Notes: generated by a model not told the origin, from the sequence alone. A DNA stretch of 64,000 bases from an uncultured beta proteobacterium (GCA_903905655.1 CAIVHG010000015.1:1-64000), one strand, 5' to 3'; positions 26,821-38,156 are shown, numbered from the stretch's first letter. A program made the numbers and translations.

Positions 26821-27334
26821 GGTCCGGATCCGAGGTCGGCCGCTGCGGGAGTTTGAAGAGCAGGAAGACGAGCGGCCACAGGGCGCCTCCCGCGAAACTG
26901 CCGGCGAAATAAATGAAGCCCGGGAACTTGGCGCCGGCCAGCATGCGCAGCGCGAGCACGATCAGATCGTTCAGCAACAGCAGGGGGATGACCTGTGCGA
27001 CCTGGGAGCGCATCGTGAATCTGCGCACCCGGCGATGCAGCACGATGCCTGCGAAGGCGAGCACCGAGTACGCTAACGCATGCTGCCCCATCAGGCTGCC
27101 GTCCGCGACATCCATCACCAGCCCCAGCAGAAACGCCGTGCTGAAGCCGACCTTGCGCGGCTCCTGTATGCACCAGTAGAGCACGGCCAGCGCAACGAAA
27201 TCCGGCTTGATCGCGAGCAGCCATCCTGACCACGGCAGCAGATTGATCAGCAGCGCTGCGAACAGGGTCGCAGCGATGAAGGCCGGCTTTACCGGCAGCA
27301 GGATTTCGTGCGGGGCGGCGGCGCGCGGCTGCAT
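26813..27334 (-). CDS. mreD: Rod-shape-determining protein MreD
   Basis: A 173-residue inner-membrane protein with about five to six hydrophobic segments and the family block GLVMDVADGSLMGQHALAYS. It belongs to the MreBCD complex that guides lateral wall growth. It overlaps mrdA by 8 bases and touches mreC by 1 base. MreD sequences are variable, so the call rests partly on position. Confidence 0.93.
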   Translation of the reverse strand: MQPRAAAPHEILLPVKPAFIAATLFAALLINLLPWSGWLLAIKPDFVALAVLYWCIQEPRKVGFSTAFLLGLVMDVADGSLMGQHALAYSVLAFAGIVLHRRVRRFTMRSQVAQVIPLLLLNDLIVLALRMLAGAKFPGFIYFAGSFAGGALWPLVFLLFKLPQRPTSDPDHV

Positions 27335-28230
27335 CAGCGGCCCCCCCGGCTCTTTTTGGGCGCGGGCGGCGCTTCCGCGGCCGGCGCAGCGGGCGCGGTG
27401 TTCTGCCAGTTGATGACCAGCACCTGGCGATGGTTGACGATGCCGGCAAGCGGTTTGCAGGTGATGCGGGCAAACAAGTGGCCGGCGTCGCGTTCCACAT
27501 TCGAGACCGTGGCGACCGGCAGGCCGGCCGGATATACGCCGTCGATCCCGGAGGTCACCAGGCGATCGCCATTCTGGAAGTCGGCGTTGAGCGGAATGAA
27601 CTTCAGCTCGAGCTGCGTGTCGTCGCCGGCGCCGCCGAGCACGGCGCGCAGCCCGTTGCGCAGGTTCTGCACGGGCACGGACTGCTCAGCGTCGCTGATC
27701 AGGGTCACTTCCGAGAGCCAGGGATAGATGCGCGTGACCTGGCCGATGACGCCCAGCTGATCGATCACCGGCTGGCCGGCTGCGACGCCGTGCTGCTGCC
27801 CCTTGTCGATGATGACCTTGCGGCTGAACGGGTCGCGTCCGGTGTAGAGCACTTCGGCGACGACAGTGGATTCGCGGAAGCGCTCGCGCGCTGTGACCAG
27901 CTCACGCAAATGCGCGTTCTCTGCTTCCAGTGACCGGTAGCGTTGGAGCAGGGCGCTGTCCTGCAGGCTGCGTTCGGCGAGCTGCGCGTTTTCCGTGCGC
28001 AGCGCCGACTGCGTGACGAAGAATCCGCCGATGCGCCCGAACAGGGAAGCGGTCGCACCCGGCAATTGCTGCAGCGGGTAGAGGAAGACCGAGACCACCT
28101 GGCGTACGCTCTCCAGGTAACGGAAGTGCACATCGGAGACGAGCAGCGTGCAGGACAGGAGGGTGCAGACCAACAAACGCACCAGAGGCGTGGGACCGCG
28201 TTTGAAGAACGGCGGCGCAGAGTATTCCAT
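27334..28230 (-). CDS. mreC: Rod-shape-determining protein MreC
   Basis: A 298-residue bitopic protein: membrane segment near residues 17-35, a coiled coil (about 65-100, QLAERSLQDS and onward) and a periplasmic beta-rich domain with VIDQLGVIGQVTRI and VTSGIDGVYPAGLPVA. It scaffolds PBP2/RodA to MreB. The tail ends in a Pro/Ala-rich stretch with Lys/Arg residues. It lies 125 bases after mreB. Confidence 0.96.
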   Translation of the reverse strand: MEYSAPPFFKRGPTPLVRLLVCTLLSCTLLVSDVHFRYLESVRQVVSVFLYPLQQLPGATASLFGRIGGFFVTQSALRTENAQLAERSLQDSALLQRYRSLEAENAHLRELVTARERFRESTVVAEVLYTGRDPFSRKVIIDKGQQHGVAAGQPVIDQLGVIGQVTRIYPWLSEVTLISDAEQSVPVQNLRNGLRAVLGGAGDDTQLELKFIPLNADFQNGDRLVTSGIDGVYPAGLPVATVSNVERDAGHLFARITCKPLAGIVNHRQVLVINWQNTAPAAPAAEAPPAPKKSRGGR

Positions 28231-28355
28231 TCAGGCTAGTATCTTCAACGAACCAAAGACTCAGGACACTAGTTTCAGGTCGCGGGTTTCAGGCAGCATC
28301 GATCCTCGCGTGCGTAGTGGACTTGAAACCAGGAACCCGCGGCGCGGGGCCACCA

Positions 28356-29450
<1,095 letters not shown>

Positions 29451-29484
29451 CTATTGCGCCGACAATTTTGCAAGTATTGAGCGC

Positions 29485-29772
29485 ATGGCGATCAGCCTGG
29501 TAGACGTGAAACGCGTGGCCCATCTGGCGCGGCTGGAGATCGATCCGGCCGAGGCCGAGCAGGCGTGCGAGCGGCTGCGCGGGATCTTCGGATTGATCGA
29601 GGCCATGCAGGCGGTGCCGACCGACGGCGTAGAGCCGATGGCGCATGCCCAGGAAATGGCGCTGCGGCTGCGCGCGGACCAGGTGACCGAAGCCGACGGG
29701 CGTGAACTGTTCCAGGCGATCGCCCCGCAGGTCGAAGACGGCCTCTACCTCGTCCCCAAAGTGATCGAATAG
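29485..29772 (+). CDS. gatC: Asp/Glu-tRNA amidotransferase subunit C
   Basis: Small subunit of the GatCAB amidotransferase that converts Glu-tRNA(Gln) or Asp-tRNA(Asn) to the amide forms. It has 95 residues, with family blocks [15 protein letters not shown] and LRADQVTE. The start ATG at 29485 gives the usual length. It leads gatC-gatA-gatB, and shares a short divergent control region with mreB. Confidence 0.96.
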   Translation: MAISLVDVKRVAHLARLEIDPAEAEQACERLRGIFGLIEAMQAVPTDGVEPMAHAQEMALRLRADQVTEADGRELFQAIAPQVEDGLYLVPKVIE

Positions 29773-29836
29773 CTCTCCGGGAGCGCTGGGGCACGTGGCC
29801 ACAGCCGCCGCTCCCGGACTCCCCACCCTACGCCAG

Positions 29837-31297
29837 ATGCTTAACGCAACACTCAAGGAACTCGCTGCCCAGCTCGCTGCACGCAAGGTGTCGAGCGTCG
29901 AACTCGCGCAGTATTTTCTGAAGCGTATCGAGACGCTCGGCTCGCAGCTCAACGCCTTCATCAGCGTGGATCCTGAGCGTAGCCTCGCCCAGGCGCGCGC
30001 CGCGGATGCGTTGATCGCAGCGGGAAGCGCGCAAGCCCTGACCGGCATTCCGGTCGCGCACAAGGACATTTTCTGCGCTCGCGGCTGGCTCACCACCTGC
30101 GGTTCGCGCATGCTCTCCAATTTCGTCTCCCCGTACGATGCCCATGTGATCGAACGCTACAACCAGGCGGGGGCGGTCATCGTCGGCAAGACCAACATGG
30201 ACGAGTTCGCGATGGGATCGTCCAACGAGACTTCCTATTACGGCCCGGTCCGGAATCCGTGGGATACGGCCGCCGTGCCCGGCGGCAGCTCGGGCGGCTC
30301 GGCGGCCGCAGTTGCCGCGCGCCTGGCGCCGGTGGCGACCGGCACCGACACCGGCGGCTCGATCCGCCAGCCGGCGGCGTTGTGCGGCGTGAGCGGGCTG
30401 AAGCCGACCTACGGCGTGGTGTCGCGCTACGGCATGATCGCCTTTGCCTCGAGCCTGGATCAGGCGGGGCCGTTCGCCAGGACTGCCGAAGATCTGGCGC
30501 TGATGCTCAATGTCATGGCGGGCTTCGACGCGCGTGATTCGACCAGCCTGGAGCGCGCTCCCGAAGATTACAGCCGCGCCCTGACGCGGCCGCTCAAGGG
30601 GCTGCGCGTGGGCTTGCCCGCAGAGTTTTTCGCCGAAGGCCTGGCGCCGGACGTGGCGCGTGCAGTTGAGGCCGCGATCGCCGAATTCAAAAAGCTCGGC
30701 TGCGAGACGGTGGAAGTGAAGCTGCCCAACATGCGGCTTTCGGTCCCGGTCTACTACGTGCTGGCACCGGCGGAGGCCTCGTCCAATCTGTCCAGGTTCG
30801 ACGGCGTGCGCTATGGCCATCGGGCGTCCGAATATACGGATCTCGCGGACATGTACCGCAAGACGCGCGCCGAAGGCTTCGGCGCCGAAGTGAAACGCCG
30901 CATCCTGATCGGCACCTACGTGCTGTCGGCCGGCTACTACGACGCCTATTATCTGAAGGCGCAGAAGCTGCGGCGGTTGATCGCCCAGGATTTTGTCGAG
31001 GCGTTCAAGAAGTGCGACATCATCATGGGGCCCACCACACCCACCGCAGCGTTCAACCTGGGCGAAAAAGCACAGGATCCGGTGCAAATGTATCTGTCCG
31101 ACATCTACACCATCGCGGTAAATCTCGCCGGCCTGCCGGGGATGTCCATACCCGCCGGTTTCGGCGCCGGCAACCGGCCGCTTGGTCTGCAGGTGATCGG
31201 CAATTATTTTTGCGAAGCGCAGATGCTCAACGTCGCGCATCAATTCCAGCAGGTGACCGACTGGCATCTGCGCACGCCGCCAGGGTTTGCGCAATGA
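29837..31297 (+). CDS. gatA: Asp/Glu-tRNA amidotransferase subunit A
   Basis: Amidase-family subunit that releases ammonia from glutamine. From the ATG at 29837 it has 486 residues. The Ser-cisSer-Lys triad is visible as VAHKDIF (Lys), [13 protein letters not shown] and [13 protein letters not shown] (serines). An in-frame GTG at 29795 would add 14 residues and is less likely. Its neighbours gatC and gatB complete the complex. Confidence 0.97.
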   Translation: MLNATLKELAAQLAARKVSSVELAQYFLKRIETLGSQLNAFISVDPERSLAQARAADALIAAGSAQALTGIPVAHKDIFCARGWLTTCGSRMLSNFVSPYDAHVIERYNQAGAVIVGKTNMDEFAMGSSNETSYYGPVRNPWDTAAVPGGSSGGSAAAVAARLAPVATGTDTGGSIRQPAALCGVSGLKPTYGVVSRYGMIAFASSLDQAGPFARTAEDLALMLNVMAGFDARDSTSLERAPEDYSRALTRPLKGLRVGLPAEFFAEGLAPDVARAVEAAIAEFKKLGCETVEVKLPNMRLSVPVYYVLAPAEASSNLSRFDGVRYGHRASEYTDLADMYRKTRAEGFGAEVKRRILIGTYVLSAGYYDAYYLKAQKLRRLIAQDFVEAFKKCDIIMGPTTPTAAFNLGEKAQDPVQMYLSDIYTIAVNLAGLPGMSIPAGFGAGNRPLGLQVIGNYFCEAQMLNVAHQFQQVTDWHLRTPPGFAQ

Positions 31298-31333
31298 TGG
31301 GTGCTGTCTTCAATCGTTTGCGGAGCGCCTAGG

Positions 31334-32824
31334 ATGGAATGGGAAACCGTCATCGGCCTGGAGACGCATGCGCAGCTCTCCACGCGTTCGAAGATTTTTT
31401 CGGGCGCATCCACTGCATTCGGCGCCGCGCCCAACACGCAGGCGTGCGCGGTCGATCTCGCGCTGCCGGGCGTGCTGCCGGTGATGAACCGCGGCGCCGT
31501 CGAGCGCGCGCTGCGCTTTGGGCTCGCGGTTGGCGCCACCATCAACGCGCGCTCGGTGTTCGCGCGCAAGAATTATTTCTATCCCGACCTGCCCAAAGGC
31601 TATCAGATCAGCCAGTACGAACTGCCGATCGTCGCCGGGGGCAGCCTCAGGATCGTGATCGGCGATCGCGAGAAGATCGTGCACCTGACGCGTGCGCATC
31701 TGGAAGAGGATGCCGGAAAATCCCTGCACGAGGATTTCCACGGCATGAGCGGCATCGATCTGAACCGCGCCGGCACGCCGCTGCTGGAAATCGTCTCCGA
31801 GCCCGAGATGCGCTCGGCCGAGGAAGCGGTCGCCTATGCCAAGGCGCTGCACGCGCTGGTGCGCTGGATCGACATCTGCGACGGCAATATGCAGGAAGGC
31901 TCCTTCCGCTGCGACGCCAACGTGTCGGTGCGGCCGCTGGGCTCGGACAAGTTGGGCACGCGGTGCGAGATCAAGAATCTCAACTCCTTCCGGTTCTTGG
32001 AACGCGCCATCGATTTCGAGGTGCGGCGCCAGATTGAAGTAATCGAGGACGGCGGCCACATCGTGCTCGAGACGCGGCTCTACGATCCGGACCGCGACGA
32101 GACGCGCTCCATGCGTTCGAAGGAGGAGGCGCACGACTACCGTTACTTCCCCGATCCCGATCTGCCGCCGCTGGTGGTTTCGGAAGCGTGGCGCGAGGCG
32201 GTGCGCGCCGCGCTGCCCGAGCTGCCGGCGGCAATGTGCGAGCGCTTCATCAACGACTACGGCGTGAGCGAGTACGATGCGCGGCTGCTGATCAGCTCGC
32301 GCGACTTTGCGTCTTATTTTGAGGCCGCCGCACAGCGGCTGATCGAACTCAATCCGGCGCAGTTAGGGAATGAGGAGGAGGCGCGCAGGAATTACGGTCT
32401 CGCGATCGCCAAAGGCATGAGCGGTTTGCTGGCCGCACAGCTCAACCGTGCAGAGCTGGACATCGCGCATGCACCCGTCAGCGCAGCCCAGTTTGCCGTT
32501 CTGCATGCCCGCATGATCCAGGAAGTTGTAACCAGCAAGAGTGCACGTGAGATTCTGCTCGCGTTGTGGGAATCCCCGCAAACGGACGAATCCGCCATCG
32601 ATGCCATCATCGAAGCCAAAGGGCTCAAGCAGGTCGGCGATGCCGATGAACTGGGCGGCATCGTCGACGGCGTGCTGGCGGCCAATGCACGCCAGGTCGC
32701 CGATTACCGCAGCGGCAAGGAGAAGGCGTTCAACTCGCTGGTGGGGCAGGTGATGAAAGCGACTGGCGGCAAGGCCAATCCAAAGCTGGTGCAGGAAATA
32801 CTGAAGCGCAAGCTCGAGGGCTAA
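31334..32824 (+). CDS. gatB: Asp/Glu-tRNA amidotransferase subunit B
   Basis: Kinase/amidotransferase subunit that phosphorylates and amidates the mischarged tRNA. From the ATG at 31334 it has 496 residues. [30 protein letters not shown] and the C-terminal tail helix domain ([18 protein letters not shown]) are all typical. Its stop overlaps the stop of the opposite DUF4124 gene by 4 bases. Confidence 0.97.
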   Translation: MEWETVIGLETHAQLSTRSKIFSGASTAFGAAPNTQACAVDLALPGVLPVMNRGAVERALRFGLAVGATINARSVFARKNYFYPDLPKGYQISQYELPIVAGGSLRIVIGDREKIVHLTRAHLEEDAGKSLHEDFHGMSGIDLNRAGTPLLEIVSEPEMRSAEEAVAYAKALHALVRWIDICDGNMQEGSFRCDANVSVRPLGSDKLGTRCEIKNLNSFRFLERAIDFEVRRQIEVIEDGGHIVLETRLYDPDRDETRSMRSKEEAHDYRYFPDPDLPPLVVSEAWREAVRAALPELPAAMCERFINDYGVSEYDARLLISSRDFASYFEAAAQRLIELNPAQLGNEEEARRNYGLAIAKGMSGLLAAQLNRAELDIAHAPVSAAQFAVLHARMIQEVVTSKSAREILLALWESPQTDESAIDAIIEAKGLKQVGDADELGGIVDGVLAANARQVADYRSGKEKAFNSLVGQVMKATGGKANPKLVQEILKRKLEG

Positions 32825-33489
32825 GGCTTGCGTTGCACGCCCCTGTCGGCGCTCGCGCTGGTGAGTTCGGCGTAGCGCTTCTTCATCGCGTCGTACTTTT
32901 CGTTGAGCTGCTGCGCTTCCCGGTTCTTCTCCGTGAGCGAGCGCTGCGCCTGCGCTTTTTCCTTGGTGGCATGATCCAGGTCGGCCTGGAGCGACGTGGG
33001 CACCGGGCGGTTCGCCTTGACGTACTGATCGGCGCGCGTGCGCGCATAGGCATAGCGCTCATCCATGTTCTTGGCGTAGGTGCGCAGGCTCTCCATCGTG
33101 GATTCGAGCAGTGCGGCCTCGCGCGCGCGCTTGAGCTCGATCTCCTGTACGTTGGAGAACGCATCCAGCAGCGCCCGGTCCTGCCGCCGCTTGAGCACTG
33201 CCTGCCCATCGTCGGCGCGCTGTTTTTCAGCCGCGCTTGCCCGCGCCTTGCCCTCATCGGGATTCGCCGCTTCGCGGCGGTCTGTGATCACGCCCTGGCG
33301 GTTCAGCTCTTTGACGGACCCGGACTGGTATTCATAGGGAATCTTGTCGCCGCACTCGGTCTTGCCGGCCTTGTTTTGCCAGCAATAGATCTTTCCGGCG
33401 GGTTGCGCGAGCGGTTGGGCACAGGCCTGCTCTGCGGCCACCGGCAGTAGAGCAGCCAGGGTCAGCGTCAGGAGCAGGCGCTTAGGCAT
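32821..33489 (-). CDS. DUF4124-containing exported coiled-coil protein
   Basis: A 222-residue protein: signal peptide to about residue 25 (AEQACAQ), then a DUF4124-like segment ([19 protein letters not shown]), then long charged helices likely to form a coiled coil (residues about 75-215). Function unknown. The ATG at 33489 lies inside the pyrE stop (ATGCCTAA, 8-base overlap), which argues for translation coupled to pyrE. A longer frame from 33582 lacks signal-peptide logic and is rejected. Confidence 0.75.
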   Translation of the reverse strand: MPKRLLLTLTLAALLPVAAEQACAQPLAQPAGKIYCWQNKAGKTECGDKIPYEYQSGSVKELNRQGVITDRREAANPDEGKARASAAEKQRADDGQAVLKRRQDRALLDAFSNVQEIELKRAREAALLESTMESLRTYAKNMDERYAYARTRADQYVKANRPVPTSLQADLDHATKEKAQAQRSLTEKNREAQQLNEKYDAMKKRYAELTSASADRGVQRKP

Positions 33490-34135
33490 GTGCGGCGACG
33501 CCATATTGTTCCCGGTAACGCAGCAGCGCTGCGAGGTGCGTAGACAGCGTTGCATCGGCCTGTAGATACGCGACCAGGTCATCGAGCGTCGCGATGCTGA
33601 TCACCGGCATCCCGTATTGCTCCTCGACCTCTTGCACCGCTGAGACGCTGCCGCTGCCACGTTCCATGCGGTCGAGTGCAATCGCAACGGCGCATGGCTG
33701 GGCCTGCGCGCGCCGGATCAGTTCCACGGACTCGCGAACCGAGGTGCCGGCGGAGATCACGTCGTCCACGATCAGCACCCGGCCGGCGAGCGGCGCGCCG
33801 ACCACGCTGCCGCCTTCACCGTGATCTTTTGCTTCCTTGCGATTGTAGCTATAGTCCACGTTGCGACCGAGTTCGGCGAGCGCCATCGCCACGCCGGCAG
33901 CCAGCGCAATGCCTTTGTACGCCGGGCCGAACAACATGTCGAAGCCAATGCCGGAGGCGAGGATCGTCTGCGCGTAAAATCGCGTGAGCATGCGCAGTGA
34001 CGAGCCGTCGTGAAACACGCCCGCATTGAAAAAATACGGGGAGATGCGGCCGGCCTTGGTCTGGTATTGCCCGAACAGCAGGGCCTTGCGCTTAACGGCC
34101 CATGCGATGAATTCTAATTTGGCGTTGGCCGGCAT
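33482..34135 (-). CDS. pyrE: Orotate phosphoribosyltransferase
   Basis: Makes orotidine monophosphate from orotate and PRPP in pyrimidine synthesis. From the ATG at 34135 it has 217 residues; KTKAGRISPYF-like sequence (here QTKAGRISPYFFNAG) and the PRPP-binding motif VLIVDDVISAGTSVRES are plain. The alternative ATG at 34174 would touch the divergent exonuclease start and is less likely. It is coupled to the downstream DUF4124 gene. Confidence 0.95.
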   Translation of the reverse strand: MPANAKLEFIAWAVKRKALLFGQYQTKAGRISPYFFNAGVFHDGSSLRMLTRFYAQTILASGIGFDMLFGPAYKGIALAAGVAMALAELGRNVDYSYNRKEAKDHGEGGSVVGAPLAGRVLIVDDVISAGTSVRESVELIRRAQAQPCAVAIALDRMERGSGSVSAVQEVEEQYGMPVISIATLDDLVAYLQADATLSTHLAALLRYREQYGVAAHA

Positions 34136-34174
34136 GCGGGACGCTGGTTCTTTATTGGAGAGATGAGGATACAT

Positions 34175-34951
34175 ATGCTACGCGTAATCACACTCAACCT
34201 CAACGGCATACGCTCGGCCGCCACCAAAGGAGTGTTTCAGTGGCTGGGCCGCCAGCGCGCCGATGTCGTGTGCGTGCAGGAGGTGCGCGCGCAGGATGAG
34301 CAGCTGAGCCCCGCGATGCGTTCCCCGGCCGGCCTGCACAGCCACTATCATCACGCGGAAAAGAAAGGCTACAGCGGCGTTGGACTTTATTCGGGACGCA
34401 AGCCGGATCGTGTGATCGCCGGCCTGGGGATTCCGGAATTCGACCGCGAGGGGCGTTACCTGCGTGCGGATTTTGGCAAGCTGTCGGTGATTTCGCTCTA
34501 TCAGCCTTCGGGCTCCAGCGGTCCCGAGCGCCAGCAGATCAAATTCAAGTTCATGGAATGTTTTTACCCGCATCTGCGGGCGTTGGCTGCCGAGGGGCGC
34601 GAGTTCATCGTGTGCGGCGACTGGAATATCGCGCACCGTGAAATCGACCTCAAGAACTGGCGCGGCAACCGCAAGAATTCAGGGTTTCTGCCTGAAGAGC
34701 GGCAGTGGCTTACCCAGATCTTTGACGAACTTGGCTGGGTGGATGTATTTCGCCGCGTCGATCAGCGCGCCGAGCAGTACACCTGGTGGTCGAACCGCGG
34801 CCAGGCCTGGGCGAAGAACGTCGGGTGGCGCATCGATTACCAGATCGCCACGCCCGGCATCGCGGCCCGTGCACACAAAGTTCGCATCTACAAGGCCGCG
34901 CGTTTCTCAGACCATGCTCCTCTCATCATTGACTACGACTACAAGTTCTAA
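34175..34951 (+). CDS. xth: Exonuclease III (AP endonuclease family)
   Basis: Repairs abasic sites and blocked 3' ends. From the ATG at 34175 (GAGGA upstream) it has 258 residues. Catalytic blocks are NLNGIRSA, VQEVRAQ, DWNIAHREIDL and SDHAPLIIDYDY. It is divergent from pyrE by about 39 bases and convergent with ampG. XthA and ExoA subtypes cannot be separated by eye. Confidence 0.95.
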   Translation: MLRVITLNLNGIRSAATKGVFQWLGRQRADVVCVQEVRAQDEQLSPAMRSPAGLHSHYHHAEKKGYSGVGLYSGRKPDRVIAGLGIPEFDREGRYLRADFGKLSVISLYQPSGSSGPERQQIKFKFMECFYPHLRALAAEGREFIVCGDWNIAHREIDLKNWRGNRKNSGFLPEERQWLTQIFDELGWVDVFRRVDQRAEQYTWWSNRGQAWAKNVGWRIDYQIATPGIAARAHKVRIYKAARFSDHAPLIIDYDYKF

Positions 34952-34964
34952 ACAAGGAGCGGTG

Positions 34965-36284
34965 TCAGGCGCTGCGCGCATCCTGCGGGTTAGTCGGCAG
35001 TCCGGGCTGCGCTTGAGTAGCAGGCGCATCGTTCCACGGCGCGACCTTCAGCAGCAACAGCATGCCGGGCACGGCGAGCAGCGTGCATAAAAGGTAAAAG
35101 TCGACCCAGCCGGTGTGCTCGACGATCCAGCCGGTCACGGAATTGACGAGTGCGCGTGGCGCTGCGGCGAGGCTGGTAAACAGAGCGAACTGGGTGGCGG
35201 TATACGCGGGATTGGTGGCGCGTGCGATGTAAGCCACGAAGGCGATGGTGCCCAGCCCCACGCCCAGCGCTTCGAAGCCGATCGTCAATGCGAGCATGAG
35301 GCGATCGTGCGGCGAGGCTGCGAGCATGGCGAACCCTAGGATCGACAGCAGCTGCACCGCGCCGTAGAGCCAGAGCGCGCGATTGATGCCGAGTTTGAGC
35401 ATCCACAGGCCGCCCAACAGTCCGCCAGCGATGCTCGGCCACAGCCCGGCATGCTTGGCGATCAGGCCGATCTCGGTTTTCGTATAACCCAAGTCCAGAT
35501 AAAAGGGGGTCGCGAGCGCAGTCGCCATGCTGTCGCCCAGCTTGTAGAGCACGATGAAGGCGAGGATCAAGAGGGCTGAGCGCCAGCCGGCGCGTCCGAT
35601 GAATTCCCGGAACGGGTCGATCACTGCCGCCCGCAGCGTGCGCGGGAGTGCGCTGACGAGCGCGGGCTCGCTCACCAGCAGCGTCATCGCAATCCCGGGC
35701 AGCATGAACAGCGCGGTGACGAGAAACACGCTGGTCCACGGCATGGTATCGGCGAGGATCAGCGCGAGCGAGCCTGGTACCAGGCTCGCGATGCGATAGG
35801 CGTTGACGTGAATCGAGTTGCCGAGGCCAAGCTCGGCCTCGGACAGGATTTCACGCCTGTAGGCATCGAGCACGATGTCCTGCGTCGCGCTGAAGAATGC
35901 GACGCCCAGCGCGAGCAGCGCGATCGTCCACAGATCGTGCGCCGGATCGTACATGCCGAGCACCGGCAGCAGCGCGAGCAGGGCGAGTTGCGCCATCAGC
36001 ATCCAGCCGCGCCGCCGGCCCAGCGCCGGGAATGCGTAGCGGTCGAGCAGCGGCGACCACAGGAACTTCCAGTTGTACGGAAACTGGATCAGGGTGAACA
36101 GGCCGATCGCTTTCAGATCCACGTGCTCGGAGCGCAGCCACGCCGGCACCAGCGACAGCAGAACGTAGAGCGGCAGCCCCGAGCTGAACCCGGTGCCCAC
36201 GCAGATCAGCATGCGGCGGCTGAACAGCGCGCGGCGCCAATCAAGCGCGGGCGCGGCCGGGTCGGGTATCGCGCGGCTAGTCAC
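34965..36284 (-). CDS. ampG: AmpG-family muropeptide permease
   Basis: Major-facilitator-type inner-membrane permease, likely importing GlcNAc-anhydro-MurNAc peptides for wall recycling. The 439-residue protein has about 12-14 segments and family blocks GFSSGLPLYVLLSLVPAWLR, FNP-like QFPYNWKFLWSPLLDRY and SATQDIVLDAYRREIL. The GTG start overlaps the metW stop by 8 bases, so it belongs to the metX-metW transcript. Confidence 0.92.
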   Translation of the reverse strand: MTSRAIPDPAAPALDWRRALFSRRMLICVGTGFSSGLPLYVLLSLVPAWLRSEHVDLKAIGLFTLIQFPYNWKFLWSPLLDRYAFPALGRRRGWMLMAQLALLALLPVLGMYDPAHDLWTIALLALGVAFFSATQDIVLDAYRREILSEAELGLGNSIHVNAYRIASLVPGSLALILADTMPWTSVFLVTALFMLPGIAMTLLVSEPALVSALPRTLRAAVIDPFREFIGRAGWRSALLILAFIVLYKLGDSMATALATPFYLDLGYTKTEIGLIAKHAGLWPSIAGGLLGGLWMLKLGINRALWLYGAVQLLSILGFAMLAASPHDRLMLALTIGFEALGVGLGTIAFVAYIARATNPAYTATQFALFTSLAAAPRALVNSVTGWIVEHTGWVDFYLLCTLLAVPGMLLLLKVAPWNDAPATQAQPGLPTNPQDARSA

Positions 36285-36873
36285 GCTGGAAGCGAAAGAC
36301 CGCGAGGCTGCCGAGCAAATTGGGGAGGAAACTGATCGTCCGCCCGTGCCGCATCACGACGCGCTCCAGAATGCGCACGCCGTTGCTCGCGCAAAATTCC
36401 TCGAAGTCGCGGATGGTGCACAGGTGGATGTTGGGCGTGTCGTACCAATGATACGGCAGGTTAGACGACATCGGCATGCGGCCGCGCATCACCTGCAGCC
36501 GGTTGCGCCAGTAGCCGAAATTCGGAAAGGTGACGATGCCTTCGCGGCCGATGCGCAGCATCTCGCGCACCACGTGCTCGCTGCTGCGCACCGCCTGCAG
36601 GGTGAGCGACAGGATCACGAAATCGAAAGAGCCGTCGGCAAAGCCCGACAGCCCGCCCTCGAGGTCGCCCTGGATGACGTTGACGCCGTTTTTCACGCAC
36701 TCGAGGATGCCCTCGTCGTCGATTTCGACGCCGTAACCGATGGCCGCGCGCTGCTTCTTTAAATATTGCAGCAATGCGCCGTCTCCGCAGCCCAGGTCGA
36801 GCACGCGCGCATCGGGCGTGATCCAGTGGGCAATGGCGGCAAAATCGGCACGCTTGATTCCCTTCGTGCTCAT
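36277..36873 (-). CDS. metW: Methionine biosynthesis protein MetW
   Basis: A 198-residue protein of the MetW family with a SAM-methyltransferase-like fold ([15 protein letters not shown]). MetW partners MetX and is needed for its acyltransferase activity in proteobacteria of this type. It overlaps metX by 4 bases and ampG by 8. No enzymatic reaction is established for MetW itself. Confidence 0.95.
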   Translation of the reverse strand: MSTKGIKRADFAAIAHWITPDARVLDLGCGDGALLQYLKKQRAAIGYGVEIDDEGILECVKNGVNVIQGDLEGGLSGFADGSFDFVILSLTLQAVRSSEHVVREMLRIGREGIVTFPNFGYWRNRLQVMRGRMPMSSNLPYHWYDTPNIHLCTIRDFEEFCASNGVRILERVVMRHGRTISFLPNLLGSLAVFRFQRD

Positions 36874-38018
36874 ACGCCGATCTCCTGCGCAATGCGGTCG
36901 AAATAGGCGGCGACCAGACGGTGATAGCGCGGGTCTTCCAGCAGGAACGCGTCGTGCCCGTGCGGCGCGTCGATTTCTGCATAAGTCACGTTGCGGCGGT
37001 TGTCGAGCAGCGCTTTGACGATTTCGTGCGAGCGCTCGGGCGAAAAGCGCCAGTCGGTGGTGAATGAGACGACGAGAAATCCCGCGCTCGCCGGCTCGAG
37101 GGCTAGACTCAGGTTGCCGCCGCAGGGCGCGGCCGGGTCGAAGTAATCGAGCGCGCGCGTGATGCGCAGATAGGTGTTGGCGTCGAAGTAATCTGAAAAC
37201 TTGTTGGCCTGATGGCGCAGGTAGGACTCGATTTCGAATTCGACGCCGAAGTTATAGTTCAGCTTGTCGCGGCGCAGCTGGCGGCCGAATTTGCTCGCCA
37301 TCTCGTCGTCCGAGAGATAAGTGATGTGCCCGATCATGCGCGCCACTCTCAGTCCGCGCGTCGGGCGCGTGTCATGACGGTTGTAGTCGCCATCGTAAAA
37401 GTCCGGATCGCTGATGATCGCCTGGCGTGCCACTTCGTTGAACGCGATGTTCTGCGCCGACAGGTTGGGCGCACACGCGATGACGACTGCATGCGCGATG
37501 CGGCCCGGGTACTGGATGGTCCACGACAGCGCCTGCATTGCGCCCAGGCTGCCACCCATGACGGCGGCGAAGCTGCGTATGCCCAGGTGATCGGCGAGCC
37601 GCGCCTGGCTGCTCACCCAGTCTTCCACCGTTACCACAGGAAAAGACGCCCCCCATATCTCCCCGGTCGCCGGATTGATGCTCTGCGGCCCGGTCGAGCC
37701 GAAACAGCCGCCCAGGTTGTTGACCCCGACCACAAAAAAGCGCCGGGTGTCGAGTGGCTTGCCGGGGCCGATCATGTTGTCCCACCACCCCACGTTCTGC
37801 GGGTCGTCGGCGTAGAAGCCGGCGACATGGTGCGAGGCGTTCAGTGCATGGCATACCAGCACTGCGTTGGTCTTCTCGGCATTGAGCGAGCCGTAGGTCT
37901 CGTAGACCAGATCGTAGGCCGGCAGCAGCGTGCCGTTGGCGAGCTGCAGCGGCTGGTCGAAATGCGCGGTGCGCGGGCTGACCGGCCCGGCGGTGGATGT
38001 GTGGTTAGTAGCGTCCAT
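36870..38018 (-). CDS. metX: Homoserine O-acyltransferase MetX
   Basis: First committed step of methionine synthesis, acylating homoserine (succinyl- or acetyl-CoA; donor not decidable by eye). The 382-residue alpha/beta-hydrolase shows the nucleophile block [12 protein letters not shown], Asp in [10 protein letters not shown] and His in [10 protein letters not shown]. The ATG at 38018 directly follows a seven-T run of an intrinsic terminator, with no Shine-Dalgarno between. Upstream lie a SAM-II riboswitch and a good promoter, so the gene is expected to be off when SAM is high. Confidence 0.97.
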   Translation of the reverse strand: MDATNHTSTAGPVSPRTAHFDQPLQLANGTLLPAYDLVYETYGSLNAEKTNAVLVCHALNASHHVAGFYADDPQNVGWWDNMIGPGKPLDTRRFFVVGVNNLGGCFGSTGPQSINPATGEIWGASFPVVTVEDWVSSQARLADHLGIRSFAAVMGGSLGAMQALSWTIQYPGRIAHAVVIACAPNLSAQNIAFNEVARQAIISDPDFYDGDYNRHDTRPTRGLRVARMIGHITYLSDDEMASKFGRQLRRDKLNYNFGVEFEIESYLRHQANKFSDYFDANTYLRITRALDYFDPAAPCGGNLSLALEPASAGFLVVSFTTDWRFSPERSHEIVKALLDNRRNVTYAEIDAPHGHDAFLLEDPRYHRLVAAYFDRIAQEIGV

Positions 38019-38053
38019 AAAAAAACCCGGTGCCAGCTTGCGCCATGACCGGG
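38019..38053 (-). terminator. Intrinsic terminator abutting the metX start codon
   Basis: On the minus strand CCCGGT pairs with ACCGGG, with an inner UGGC/GCUG stem closed by a GCAA loop, followed by seven Ts that run directly into the metX ATG. It lies just after the SAM-II aptamer and is most simply read as the riboswitch's expression platform. Confidence 0.8.
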
Positions 38054-38059
38054 TCGTGC

Positions 38060-38115
38060 CTCTCTTTAGCCGGATTTATTAGGCGCCCGCAAGCTGAATA
38101 TCAAATCGGCGCACG
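38060..38115 (-). promoter_or_regulatory. SAM-II (SAM-alpha) riboswitch upstream of metX
   Basis: The minus strand contains GUGCGCCGAUUUGA, then CAGCUUGCGGGCGCC, then UAAUAAAUCCGGCUAAAG. The GCGC/GCGC helix, the GAUUU loop, CUUGC, AAUAAAU and GCUAAA elements occur in the order and spacing of the SAM-II class. Known members repress methionine synthesis genes such as metA and metX when SAM binds. This one is followed by a terminator rather than a directly overlapped ribosome site. Confidence 0.88.
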
Positions 38116-38127
38116 ACAGGGGAAGAA

Positions 38128-38156
38128 CCTTACCGCGCCTGAGCACCGCTTGTCAA
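38128..38156 (-). promoter_or_regulatory. Promoter of metX-metW-ampG
   Basis: Minus strand: TTGACA (38151-38156), 17-base spacer, TAAGGT (38128-38133). The expected transcript start near 38121 sits just upstream of the SAM-II aptamer, which supports both calls. Confidence 0.7.

Noticed and set aside
24829..26856. 675-codon plus-strand open frame opposite mrdA
   Set aside because: It mirrors the codon pattern of PBP2 in a high-GC genome, has no ribosome site and no domain; a shadow frame.
28231..28355. Possible repeat or RNA between mreB and mreC
   Set aside because: GTTTCAGG occurs twice and CGCGGGTT/AACCCGCG can pair, but the structure is imperfect and no known RNA family fits.
29828..31294. 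488-codon minus-strand open frame opposite gatA
   Set aside because: Antisense shadow of gatA with Arg/His-rich, low-complexity translation.
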